The translations under genes and the position numbers were made by a program. From positions 62,001-126,000 of the forward strand of contig NZ_FMXK01000003.1 in NCBI RefSeq assembly GCF_900103635.1: a stretch of DNA of 64,000 bases, read 5' to 3'. Source of the DNA: Butyrivibrio sp. INlla18 (GTDB taxonomy: Bacteria > Bacillota > Clostridia > Lachnospirales > Lachnospiraceae). Shown here one piece after another: positions 53,591 through 62,159 of this stretch. Position 1 is the first letter of the stretch. Every line of letters starts with the position of its first letter. Under the pieces are notes generated by a model that was not told where the DNA came from, made no database searches, and saw only the letters and a list, made by a program, of their open reading frames with translations.

Positions 53591-55774
53591 ATGAATAATT
53601 TAGATAATCTTGAAAAAGAAGTTGCTGAGATACAGCGCCAGATGTCTAGCATCAATTCTATGCTTGGCAAAGTAGCTCAGGAAATATCTGAAATAAGAAA
53701 ATCCCAGGAAGAAGAAAAAATACAGCAGACTCAGCCGGTACAGCCGGTTCAGCCAAATGTGTACACTCAGCCTGTATACCAAAAGCCTGTGTACACGCAG
53801 CCTACACAGCCTGTACAGCAACCGGTAGAACCACAACCTGTTCAGCCAGTTCAGAAGCCTTCAGAAAGTCAGTCTGTCTTTTCACAGGTTAATATTCCTA
53901 GTGCGGTTAATGTGTCTGATGCTCAGGGAAGAGACACTTCCAAGAAAGGCATTTTCACTGAATCCTGGATCGGTTCACATCTCATGGGAATCGCAGCCAG
54001 CATACTTATATTCATTTCATTAGTTCTTTTTGCAAAGCTATTGATCCCATATCTTAGCGATGTGGTCAAGGTTGGACTTATGTTTGCAGGAAGTATCCTT
54101 CTTACGGGAATTGGATTTTACTTCCACAAAAAGAAACCTGAAAACTCCTTCTTTAGCGCGCTATTCGCCTGCGGAGAAGGATGCCTGTATCTGTCCATCA
54201 TAGTTACAAGAGCAGTATTTATGTACTTTAACGATATTGAGATGTATGTGATGCTGCTTCTTTGGGGACTTATGGTTGTCTTCATCGACAAGAAAAAGAG
54301 CCTTCTGTTCCAGATCATTGCAGACATGGGCTTTTTGGTGGCAGTATTCTTTAGCGGCAATATGAGTAGCTACAAGCTCATTTTCCCTATGCTTGGATAT
54401 ATTATCGTAATGGCAGTGGTATATCTTTTCGTATTTAGTAAAAAGCGCCTTAGCAGAAATATCCAGATTGGTGTCAGCATGTTTGCCTTGATCATATTTG
54501 AGGGCAACATCACCAGCAACTTTGGAAGAAATACTTCAGCACTCTTTGTTCTTGGAATCCTGACGGCCATATTTACAGTATCTTACGTGATACTTCTTGG
54601 CCTTAGACTTAAGTTCCAGCAGCCAGAAAGCCTTATATGGGCGTTGGCAGCTGCTTGCATAGCACTTGTATCATTTGTTGTGACAGTTTTGGCGCATCCT
54701 TATGAAGAAGCTATGATATGCGGATTCGTAGCCCTCTTGGGCATTATTGGAGAGATTTATCTGATATTAGAGGATCAAAAGAGCCATGAACCAGACCTAA
54801 ATGTTATAAACGCTATATGGACTTCGTTATTGTTCCTTGTTCTCATTACCTATGCAGGATTTGAACTTCCAAAGCTCATAGACACAGGTATCATCTACAT
54901 CTTGTTCCTTGCTATGATGTGCTATGGCTTGTTCAAGCAGTTTGACATCGTTAAAGTTCAGGCAGGAGGTCTTGCAATCTGGACAATGTTTTATATGTTT
55001 GCTCCAGATGCCCCAGTTATGCTTGCATTCTGTGCCCTTTGCTTCTTTGCATTTTGCTTCATTGCCGAGACCTTTGTCCTTGGTGAAAAGAACTATATCA
55101 AGAATACAGCATATTTCATGATGCTGATCGCTCTTGCAAAGTTTAGCTATGAAATGGGACTTCGCATCGACCAAAATGAGGCAGAGCTTATTTCAATCGC
55201 AGCTTTTTCTCTTGTAAATGCACTTGCTATAGGCCTTAAGTTCTTTACCTATGGAGAAGGCGAGGAAAATAGTCCGATAAATATAGCTCTTAACGTGTTA
55301 AATGGATGTATGCTTCTTATAACACTTTTCATTATGTTTGATGTTAGCAGGACATGGATGGTTTGGGGATATATCTGTCTAGCTGTTGTTCTTGGCTGCA
55401 TCAATCTTGGAAGGCATATCAGAAATGGCGGCGGAGAGCTCTTATATGCAGGAATCAAATTTGGTGTGATACTGCTATTTAGCCTTCTTGCAAATGAATG
55501 CGAGAACTATCTTGTAAGTGTGATAATACTTGCGTTTGCTATTGTTTGTATCGTTGGCGGATTTATGCTTAAGAATAAAGGAAAATGCCTTAGAATATAC
55601 GGCCTTGTCCTTTCAATGATATGCGTATTCAAGTTCATTATGGTGGATATTTCCTATGAGAACAGCATTGGACACGCTATCAGCTTCCTTATAAGCGGTG
55701 TATTGTGCTTTGCAATAAGTGCTATATATAATCATTTTGAAAAACTAGATAAAATGCAGCAGGCAGGAGAGTAA
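53591..55774 (+). CDS. DUF2339 multi-pass membrane protein
   Basis: A 727-residue protein. Start ATG 53591 has GGGGAGAG upstream. An N-terminal coiled coil (about 5-45: LEKEVAEIQRQMSSINSML) is followed by a Gln/Pro-rich spacer (about 45-110 with QPVQPV repeats) and then about 18 hydrophobic helices (FTESWIGSHLMGIAASILIFISLVLFAK onwards in several stretches). DUF2339 membrane proteins have this plan of coiled coil plus many helices. The function is unknown. It is followed 2 bases later by the GH43 gene. Confidence 0.78.
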   Translation: MNNLDNLEKEVAEIQRQMSSINSMLGKVAQEISEIRKSQEEEKIQQTQPVQPVQPNVYTQPVYQKPVYTQPTQPVQQPVEPQPVQPVQKPSESQSVFSQVNIPSAVNVSDAQGRDTSKKGIFTESWIGSHLMGIAASILIFISLVLFAKLLIPYLSDVVKVGLMFAGSILLTGIGFYFHKKKPENSFFSALFACGEGCLYLSIIVTRAVFMYFNDIEMYVMLLLWGLMVVFIDKKKSLLFQIIADMGFLVAVFFSGNMSSYKLIFPMLGYIIVMAVVYLFVFSKKRLSRNIQIGVSMFALIIFEGNITSNFGRNTSALFVLGILTAIFTVSYVILLGLRLKFQQPESLIWALAAACIALVSFVVTVLAHPYEEAMICGFVALLGIIGEIYLILEDQKSHEPDLNVINAIWTSLLFLVLITYAGFELPKLIDTGIIYILFLAMMCYGLFKQFDIVKVQAGGLAIWTMFYMFAPDAPVMLAFCALCFFAFCFIAETFVLGEKNYIKNTAYFMMLIALAKFSYEMGLRIDQNEAELISIAAFSLVNALAIGLKFFTYGEGEENSPINIALNVLNGCMLLITLFIMFDVSRTWMVWGYICLAVVLGCINLGRHIRNGGGELLYAGIKFGVILLFSLLANECENYLVSVIILAFAIVCIVGGFMLKNKGKCLRIYGLVLSMICVFKFIMVDISYENSIGHAISFLISGVLCFAISAIYNHFEKLDKMQQAGE

Positions 55775-55775
55775 C

Positions 55776-56681
55776 ATGAAGGATTTATACGGATATTTAT
55801 TTGTCCACTTTACCGGGGAACACAAGGATGGAGAGCAGATCTATTTTTCTTTATCTGAAGACGGACTCCACTGGAATGATCTAAATGGCGGTATGCCGGT
55901 TCTGAAGTCAACAATTGGCGAGAAGGGCGCTAGAGACCCATTTATCATTAGATCAGTTAATGAAAAGAAATACTGGATCATTGCCACAGACTTAAGGATA
56001 GAAGCTGGTAAAGGCTGGGATGTAGCGCAGCACGGTGGCAGCAGAGATATCCTTATCTGGGAGTCAAAAGACCTTGTGAATTGGGACGGCCCAAGAGCAG
56101 TAACAGTGGGAGTGACCGGGGCAGGTTGTGTATGGGCTCCAGAAGTTATTTATGACAAGGAAAAAGAGATGTATATGATCTTCTTTGCTTCTATGACAGA
56201 TAATAAGCAAAAGATCTATAGAACCTTTACTAAGGACTTTGTTTCTTTTACCGAAACAGAGCTCTATACAGAGAGTGGCAATCACATCATTGATTCTACG
56301 ATCATCAGTACTGATGAGGGCTACTACAGATATACCAAGGATGAGACCACTAAAAGGGTCAAGGCTGAATTTGGAAAAGACCTTGAGAACAGTAGTTTCA
56401 AGCTTATAGATTCAAAGACACTTGGAGAGATGGTAGGAGTTGAAGGCCCTGAGATATTTAAGTTCAACGATAGAGATGAGTATTGCCTCATAGTTGATAG
56501 ATACGCTGAAGGCAAGGGATATCTTCCAATGGTGACAAGTGACCTATCTAGCGGAGAATTCAGAGTTCTTGATGAATCTGAATTTGATCTTGGAGAAAGC
56601 AAGAAGCGTCACGGCGGAATCATGACAATTACAAAAGATGAATATGATGCATTAAAAAAACTTCTGGTTCAAAGCAATTAA
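55776..56681 (+). CDS. GH43-like glycoside hydrolase
   Basis: A 301-residue soluble protein without signal peptide. It has the five-bladed beta-propeller pattern: LSEDGLHWNDLNGGMPVL, then GARDPFII (catalytic Asp about residue 54), WAPEVIYDKEKEMYMIFFA, and GVEGPEIFKFND (catalytic Glu). These match arabinofuranosidase/xylosidase-type GH43 enzymes. As it is cytosolic, it should act on imported oligosaccharides, in line with the xylose-type import genes elsewhere. It shares an operon with the DUF2339 gene (2-base gap). Exact specificity is unknown. Confidence 0.82.
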   Translation: MKDLYGYLFVHFTGEHKDGEQIYFSLSEDGLHWNDLNGGMPVLKSTIGEKGARDPFIIRSVNEKKYWIIATDLRIEAGKGWDVAQHGGSRDILIWESKDLVNWDGPRAVTVGVTGAGCVWAPEVIYDKEKEMYMIFFASMTDNKQKIYRTFTKDFVSFTETELYTESGNHIIDSTIISTDEGYYRYTKDETTKRVKAEFGKDLENSSFKLIDSKTLGEMVGVEGPEIFKFNDRDEYCLIVDRYAEGKGYLPMVTSDLSSGEFRVLDESEFDLGESKKRHGGIMTITKDEYDALKKLLVQSN

Positions 56682-56705
56682 GCTTTGAATCAGAAGTTTT
56701 ATTTT
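56657..56705. terminator. Terminator overlapping the GH43 stop, bidirectional
   Basis: AAAACTTCTG and TTCAAAGC pair with GCTTTGAA and CAGAAGTTTT through two mismatched bases, followed by ATTTTG. It is shared with the converging gene at 56718-58469. Confidence 0.8.
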
Positions 56706-56717
56706 GATCTAAAACTA

Positions 56718-58469
56718 TTAGTCTTCTAACCAACCCTTACGAGACAGTGATATTGACTCGATAGTGTTTTCTTTGCTGTCTACATAGATTCTGTAGCCGT
56801 TATGATAGTCTGTATTTTCAGTATCTGGATCAAGGTTGATTCTGTAGTATTCATATTCGTCTTTGTACTCATATTTGATGCCCTTAGAATCAAGCATTGC
56901 CTTAAAGTCTGAGTTAGAACTTTTTGTTGAAAGACCAGGAACTTCAAAGTCTGACTCTCTATAAGGTGAAATATAGACAGAGATTTCTATGATCATTGAG
57001 TTCTTAACAAGTGTAGCGTTGTTGCCTTTGTTGTAGATCGTTGCGTATACACTCTGGTCGCCATTTGAGAGAGAAACGCTGATCTGCTCTTCAGCTCCAA
57101 TAGGAGAGTCTACAGTTACGTTGTTTCCGTTAAGCTTCCATCCATCATCAAGGAGCTTCTGAAGTGGAACAGGAAGGTTATAAACCTTACCGCCAAGCTG
57201 GAAGTTTCCTGAAAGGAAATCGTCTCCAAGAGATGAAGGGTCTTTGTACTGACTTACATAAGAAGGAACTTCGTCACTAACTTCACCCTTGTCGAAATCT
57301 TCAGGGATTTCTTCATTTGTGATAGTGAGGTTTTCAAGAACACCTGTTGAATCATCAAATGAGAATGTGATGGTATTGAATGCATTCATATCATCGTGAT
57401 CTTTGTAGTAAGTAATAGTTCCGCTATACTCATGATCTGGATTACCAAGAACAGCTGTGACATCCTCTGTTTTGCTCTTTCCAACTACAATCTGACCATT
57501 CTGGATTGATGCTTCAAAGCCGCTCTTTTCAAGAGATCTTGAATAAAGAGAAACTTCTGTTACGTAGCAATCCTTAGCTTCGAGCGCATTGTATGAGTAG
57601 TTTGTGATCGCAACAGAGAAGTATGTGTTTTTTCCCTTGTAATCAAGTGAGGTGTAGGTCATGGAATTTGTGCCAAGTAGTTCATTTGCGTCTGCTTCAT
57701 CGTGGAAAGTCCAGCCATGCTCAAGGAAGTATGAAACTGGAAGAGGTAATGAATATGTCTCTCCATCAACTGTGAAAGCAAACATGCTTGATGCATCTAC
57801 ATTTGCAGGAGCATTTGCTGCTGGCTTTTTGTTTTCGTCTGATGACTTATCCTCTGCTGAATCATCTGTTTTTTTGCCATCAGGTGTGTTTGCATCTTCG
57901 TCTGAAGATTTTGTTGATGCGATGTCTATTGGATCATTTGGCTTTTTATCTGAGCCTGAACTGAAAGCAATGATAGCAACGATCAAGATAAAAGCAGCTA
58001 CTATACCGCCTCCGATGAGCATAAGCTTTTTCTTGTCTGCAGGATTCTTAGGGGAATATGTTCCGCTATAAGAAGCTATTGTAGTCATACCAGGAACTAC
58101 TGGCTGACCAGCATTTGCTGCCTGATGAGCACCAGGAATAACTGGCTGTACTGGAGTAGCGCCTGCGTTTGGCTGAGCACCAGGAATAACTGGCTGTACT
58201 GGTGTAGCACTTGCGTTTGGATTTGTAAATACTGGCTGTGCTGGTTGAACTGGTGTAGGATTTGGATTAACTACCGGCTGAACTGGCACTGGATTAACAG
58301 GTCTTGCACCTGCGTTTCCTACAGGCTGCGCTCCAGGAATGTTGATTGGCTGCGCACCTGGGATATTAAAAGGCTGTGCACCTGGAATTGTAGTGTTTGG
58401 TGCACTATTAGTTGCGTCTTGTGGTGTGATTGGCTGACCTGTAATAGGGTCAAATTGTTGTCCACTCAT
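56718..58469 (-). CDS. Membrane protein with Pro-rich N-terminus and duplicated external domain
   Basis: A 583-residue reverse-strand protein. Start MSGQQFDPITGQPI at 58469 has GGAAGGAG 9 bases upstream; the longer frame is not needed. Residues 1-130 are Pro/Gln/Ala-rich with IPGAQP repeats (cytoplasmic); a single membrane helix about 145-167 (LIGGGIVAAFILIVAIIAF); an acidic spacer; then two similar domains (FAFTVDGETYSLPLPVSYFLE and FQLGGKVYNLPVPLQKLL) of about 150 residues each. The tandem repeat suggests an external binding role. No function is recognised. The predicted layout puts the repeats outside the cell. Confidence 0.7.
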   Translation of the reverse strand: MSGQQFDPITGQPITPQDATNSAPNTTIPGAQPFNIPGAQPINIPGAQPVGNAGARPVNPVPVQPVVNPNPTPVQPAQPVFTNPNASATPVQPVIPGAQPNAGATPVQPVIPGAHQAANAGQPVVPGMTTIASYSGTYSPKNPADKKKLMLIGGGIVAAFILIVAIIAFSSGSDKKPNDPIDIASTKSSDEDANTPDGKKTDDSAEDKSSDENKKPAANAPANVDASSMFAFTVDGETYSLPLPVSYFLEHGWTFHDEADANELLGTNSMTYTSLDYKGKNTYFSVAITNYSYNALEAKDCYVTEVSLYSRSLEKSGFEASIQNGQIVVGKSKTEDVTAVLGNPDHEYSGTITYYKDHDDMNAFNTITFSFDDSTGVLENLTITNEEIPEDFDKGEVSDEVPSYVSQYKDPSSLGDDFLSGNFQLGGKVYNLPVPLQKLLDDGWKLNGNNVTVDSPIGAEEQISVSLSNGDQSVYATIYNKGNNATLVKNSMIIEISVYISPYRESDFEVPGLSTKSSNSDFKAMLDSKGIKYEYKDEYEYYRINLDPDTENTDYHNGYRIYVDSKENTIESISLSRKGWLED

Positions 58470-58609
58470 TGAAAATAACTCCTTCCCCAAAAATACAAAA
58501 TACACTATATCAAATATTAGCTTTTTAAGGAAGATAAATATACAATTCATTGTGAAAATTGATTGACAGTATTTTGCTAAATAGTGAGGTTATGCCGTAT
58601 AATCAGGAT

Positions 58610-59215
58610 ATGAAGAAAAAGGGACTATTACTGATAAGTTTAATATTTGTTTTATCAGGTTGTGGACAGGAAATTACACTATCTGATATAGGTGAAATAG
58701 AAGAGGGAATTGAGGCAGGAACTGAAGCGGCATCAGAAGCTCTTTCTACTGCTATGCAGGAAGCAAGAGAAAAGATGGAAGAAATTGCAGCGGCAGATTC
58801 GTCGGACAGCGCAGAAGAGGAAAGTAGCCGCGGAATCTTAACTTCCAAAGAAGAAATACAACTCACCGCAGTAGACAGCAAAGGAACCTACTCCTTCATC
58901 TACGCTGGCGAAACCTTCACCGCCATCTACACTACCGACAATTGGAAAATAAAAGATTCCTACAAGATCACCAGCTACTCAGACATAACCATAATCTGCG
59001 AAGCTCTTTCAGACGAGCACCAGATCCATGGCCTAGATAGAGAGTCCTACAGAACTCCTGACGACATGGCCTTTGAGTGGCAACAGCACAACATCGCCTA
59101 CGAACTTCTCCCTGAAGATAGCGACTGGAAGAAACACGCCAAAGACGTAGACCTCGACCCCAAAGACCAAGGCAAGACCTTCTTCGAAATGTACGAGGAA
59201 CGAACTGGAAATTAA
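58610..59215 (+). CDS. Lipoprotein of unknown function
   Basis: A 201-residue lipoprotein: MKKKGLLLISLIFVLSGCG (lipobox LSGC, Cys about residue 18), followed by a helical Glu/Ala-rich part and a strand-rich C-terminal part. The choice between ATG 58592 and 58610 is uncertain; 58592 has GTGAGG just upstream. From about 58850 the codons become rich in C in third positions (TAC, ATC, ACC), unlike the AT-rich first half and most neighbours, which may mark recombination or a different selection. Confidence 0.65.
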   Translation: MKKKGLLLISLIFVLSGCGQEITLSDIGEIEEGIEAGTEAASEALSTAMQEAREKMEEIAAADSSDSAEEESSRGILTSKEEIQLTAVDSKGTYSFIYAGETFTAIYTTDNWKIKDSYKITSYSDITIICEALSDEHQIHGLDRESYRTPDDMAFEWQQHNIAYELLPEDSDWKKHAKDVDLDPKDQGKTFFEMYEERTGN

Positions 59216-59275
59216 TCATACTTTACATATCAGAACATCTGTTCTATAATTACAATACGAACAGGAGTTTGGGAT

Positions 59276-59560
59276 ATGAGTAGGGTAATTGATAAAGTGG
59301 ATGTGATCTGTGAACATAAGGCAGATGGCAATATTATCCCTATGAGATTTAGGCTGATGAATGATGATGGAGTCTATGAAGCTTATACAATTAAGGGATA
59401 TCGGCAGATATTGAGGAAAGATGTTTATACGACGCCGGATGGTCTGACGGTATGTAGTAGGGATAAGGTATATGAGTGCAGAGTGTTGATACTTGATATG
59501 TATAGGACTGTGAGGCTGTATTTCAATACTGCTAACGGAACTTGGAGAATTGCTATCTGA
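59276..59560 (+). CDS. Small protein of unknown function
   Basis: A 94-residue basic soluble protein: MSRVIDKVDVICEHKADGNI then strand-rich segments (RFRLMNDDGVYEAYTIKGYR; YECRVLILDMYRTVRLYF). ACAGGAG precedes the ATG at a loose distance. The predicted all-strand fold suggests a small barrel. It is not recognised. The acyltransferase gene follows after about 50 bases. Confidence 0.55.
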   Translation: MSRVIDKVDVICEHKADGNIIPMRFRLMNDDGVYEAYTIKGYRQILRKDVYTTPDGLTVCSRDKVYECRVLILDMYRTVRLYFNTANGTWRIAI

Positions 59561-59608
59561 AGTGGTATACTCTTTTACGTTGGCTTTTGACAACTTGGAG
59601 AGGATATT

Positions 59609-60574
59609 ATGAAAGCACGTGATGCTAGATTTGATAATATCAAGGCTATCTTGATATTTCTTGTGGTGCTAGGCCACACTATAGAATATTTATATGGAAA
59701 TAAAGGCATGTATGGAGCAGCTAGGGCAGTGATCTACTCATTCCATATGCCAGCCTTTGTTTTTATCTCAGGGTACTTCGCAAGAAAGTCTAAGAGTTCT
59801 CTTCCTGATATTACAATTAAATATCTTGGAACTTATCTTATATTTAATACTCTTTTTGCACTTTCACCTTGGCATGTGACTTCACCTACGAATTTTTTAT
59901 ACCCACAGCTTATTTATTGGTATCTGTTATGCCTTTGCTTTTGGAGAGTTAGTATTGGTGCACTATCCAAGATAAGATTCATCGTTCCAGTATCATTACT
60001 GTTTACTTTGTATATTGGAACCTGCGTCAAGGCTGACAGATTCATGTCCATATCAAGAGCTATATGCTTTTTCTCATTCTTCCTTATAGGATACAAGTTT
60101 GACCTAAAGCTTATTAAGAAGCTCCCTAAGTGGCTCATGGCACTTACTCTCGTAGCCTGCCTCAGCGCAGTAGTGTATGCTCATTACACAGGACTTATCC
60201 CTGTTAAGATGTACGAATACATTCAATCCTATGAAGCTACAGAAGTTACCAACATGGCCGGAATCAAGATGCGAATCTTTATGATAACCATCGCCCTTAT
60301 TATCACACTTTGCCTCATAGGTCTTGCGCCATCACGTAAGTTTGGCTTTACGATCTTTGGCCGCAACAGCCTTAGCATATATTTGTTACACATCTTCATC
60401 ATCAAAGCTATCGCTGGTTCCAAGATCGTAAACTTTGGAAATGAACTTACAAACATACTATTTAGCTTGGTACTTTCATTATTGATTTGCTTAGTTCTTT
60501 CCATTCCATTTATAACTAGTGTATATAATAAGTTCATAAATAGAGTAGTAAAGGCCTCTGTGGTTTATGAATAA
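59609..60574 (+). CDS. Acyltransferase 3 family membrane protein
   Basis: A 321-residue protein with about ten hydrophobic helices. It opens with DARFDNIKAILIFLVVLGHT (the R/K-x-x-x-D-N-I-K and GH motif with catalytic His about residue 23) and then FHMPAFVFISGYFARKS, both typical of OatA/NolL-type acyltransferases that modify polysaccharides or peptidoglycan. The acyl acceptor is unknown. GAGAGG upstream supports the start. Confidence 0.85.
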   Translation: MKARDARFDNIKAILIFLVVLGHTIEYLYGNKGMYGAARAVIYSFHMPAFVFISGYFARKSKSSLPDITIKYLGTYLIFNTLFALSPWHVTSPTNFLYPQLIYWYLLCLCFWRVSIGALSKIRFIVPVSLLFTLYIGTCVKADRFMSISRAICFFSFFLIGYKFDLKLIKKLPKWLMALTLVACLSAVVYAHYTGLIPVKMYEYIQSYEATEVTNMAGIKMRIFMITIALIITLCLIGLAPSRKFGFTIFGRNSLSIYLLHIFIIKAIAGSKIVNFGNELTNILFSLVLSLLICLVLSIPFITSVYNKFINRVVKASVVYE

Positions 60575-60587
60575 TCCTACGAAAAAA

Positions 60588-60797
60588 GGGTTGCCGCCCT
60601 GAAGTATTTAATTTATGAATCTCTAAGTATTTTTAGTTGTTCATGAGCTTTAGATTTCATACTTAAAATCCTGTTTTTGAAACACTGTTTGAGCCATTTA
60701 TGGCGAGTTTGTTTCAAAGGATTTTAAGTGTGAAATCTAATGCCATGAACACAAAAATACGAAGGATGAATAAATAAATACTTCAGGGCGGCAACCC
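60588..60797. repeat. 210-bp foldback element sharing its core with 24127-24802
   Basis: The ends 60588-60610 and 60775-60797 are 23-bp perfect inverted repeats. Inside, GTTCATGAGC (60639-60648), TTGAAACA (60677-60684) and on the other side TGTTTC (60710-60715) and GCCATGAAC (60742-60750) match the inner core of the larger foldback (24264-24308 and 24627-24666). The helix between them differs in sequence in the two elements but stays paired in each. No protein is coded. The element lies between converging genes. It may be a mobile foldback or a structured RNA. Confidence 0.85.
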
Positions 60798-60874
60798 CCT
60801 TCTCGGGAAGCCAAAAACCACCCGGCATCACCAACAACCTTCCGGTATCACCGACCTTCCGGGAGGCCAACAAC
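60798..60874. repeat. GC-richer tract with repeated CCGG(C/T)ATCACC motif
   Basis: This interval, beside the foldback and directly after the GGDEF stop, contains CCCGGCATCACC and TCCGGTATCACC and several TTCCGG/GGAAGG motifs in both directions. It looks like decayed repeat sequence; no coding potential was seen. Confidence 0.45.
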
Positions 60875-62017
60875 TTACCGTCTTCGATCCTTTCCTGTTT
60901 CTTTGTAGTAGCGTTCTTTGTCGTTGTACATCATGTGCTCGGCCTTATTTACAATCTCAAGGATCTTTTCACCCTTGCCAACTGAGAATCCGTAAGATGC
61001 GATCCGATCGTTGTCTCTAAGGATTGAGGCAAGTGCAACCATTCTGTCAGCAAATGCATTATCCACCACATCTTCTATGATGCAAACAAATTCATCTCCA
61101 CTTATTCTGCAGACATTTCCGTCTGGAAATTCCTCTTTTAGTATATTGGCAAGCTTCTTGATAAGCTTGTCCCCAGCCTCGTGACCATAGGTATCGTTTA
61201 CAGCCTTTAGGGAGTTTGCATCACAAAATACAACTCCAACTGTCTCATCCTTTGAAAGGTTATTTACAACCTCCATATAGCCTCTGCGGTTCTTTAGGCC
61301 AGTGAGAGCGTCGTTTATAGACATTTCATTATAAAGGGATGCATCTATGTCAGCTTCCGTTATGATCTTGATCTGAATGATAACGTATATTATAGCTAGA
61401 GCAAGAGAAGCTCCAATAAATCCCTGTCTGATAGAAGCGTGCATGACATAGAAAAATGCGATAGAAGCTACAGGGATAGCTATGACAAGAAATACTGGCC
61501 ATTTTTCTTTTACTCCCCAGAAATTACAAATGTGCTTGGATATAGGTAAGATGCATATAAATGAAATTGATGGCAAAATTGATACATAATAAATCCAAGG
61601 GCCAGTTACAATGGAATCATTTACTACACTATACAGATATCCTGTTACAACTCCAACAATGATAAAAAGAAATTCAAGTATACAGATTGGAATGTTTATG
61701 CGCTGGAATTTTTGAGCGACGCTTTTGAAACTTTCTTCAGAAATCGATAGAACGTAGAAACCATAAAGTACAACCAGAAGTGGGAGCATTATATATGCAA
61801 AAAAGCAGAAGATTCCTGCAATATATCCTTTTCCAGGCTGACCATCAAAAGCATAAGATAAAGCTTCACTTAAAAGCCCTATTATGGTTACCCAAAGGCA
61901 ATATCTAAAGTATTTGGTCTTTTGGAAAACTAAGTTTTTTAGCTGATAGAAACTGCAGACAATTATCAAAAGAAAAAGTGAACTTACAACATTTGATGCG
62001 ATCAGAATTGAGTTCAT
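60875..62017 (-). CDS. Membrane GGDEF-domain protein (probable diguanylate cyclase)
   Basis: A 380-residue protein on the reverse strand. Start MNSILIASNVVSSLF at 62017 has GGGAGA about 8 bases upstream; the frame continues upstream without need. Seven hydrophobic helices (about 5-215) precede a GGDEF domain (about 225-375) with NDALTGLKNRRGYMEVV, DANSLKAVNDTYGHEAGD and ISGDEFVC. The signature is SGDEF instead of GGDEF, which is tolerated in many active cyclases. It would make c-di-GMP in response to a membrane signal. It diverges from the binding-protein gene. Confidence 0.88.
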   Translation of the reverse strand: MNSILIASNVVSSLFLLIIVCSFYQLKNLVFQKTKYFRYCLWVTIIGLLSEALSYAFDGQPGKGYIAGIFCFFAYIMLPLLVVLYGFYVLSISEESFKSVAQKFQRINIPICILEFLFIIVGVVTGYLYSVVNDSIVTGPWIYYVSILPSISFICILPISKHICNFWGVKEKWPVFLVIAIPVASIAFFYVMHASIRQGFIGASLALAIIYVIIQIKIITEADIDASLYNEMSINDALTGLKNRRGYMEVVNNLSKDETVGVVFCDANSLKAVNDTYGHEAGDKLIKKLANILKEEFPDGNVCRISGDEFVCIIEDVVDNAFADRMVALASILRDNDRIASYGFSVGKGEKILEIVNKAEHMMYNDKERYYKETGKDRRR

Positions 62018-62159
62018 ATTTACAATCTCCCAATTGTGGTAAACAGTTACCTTCTTGAATAGACGAAATTCATTTCTAATATTATACAATAATATTGATA
62101 ATTTATGTACTGAATGTGGTATCATAACAGATAAATACATATAGCAATGGGGGCTAGAT

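Noticed and set aside
58125..58472. Forward frame of 115 residues opposite the MSGQQ protein repeats, and 57661-58071
   Set aside because: They are complements of the Pro-rich repeat and adjoining region of a well-supported reverse-strand gene.
58563..58603. TTGACA ... TATAAT promoter before the lipoprotein at 58610
   Set aside because: The two hexamers are 29 bases apart, far from the usual 16-18, so they cannot form one promoter.
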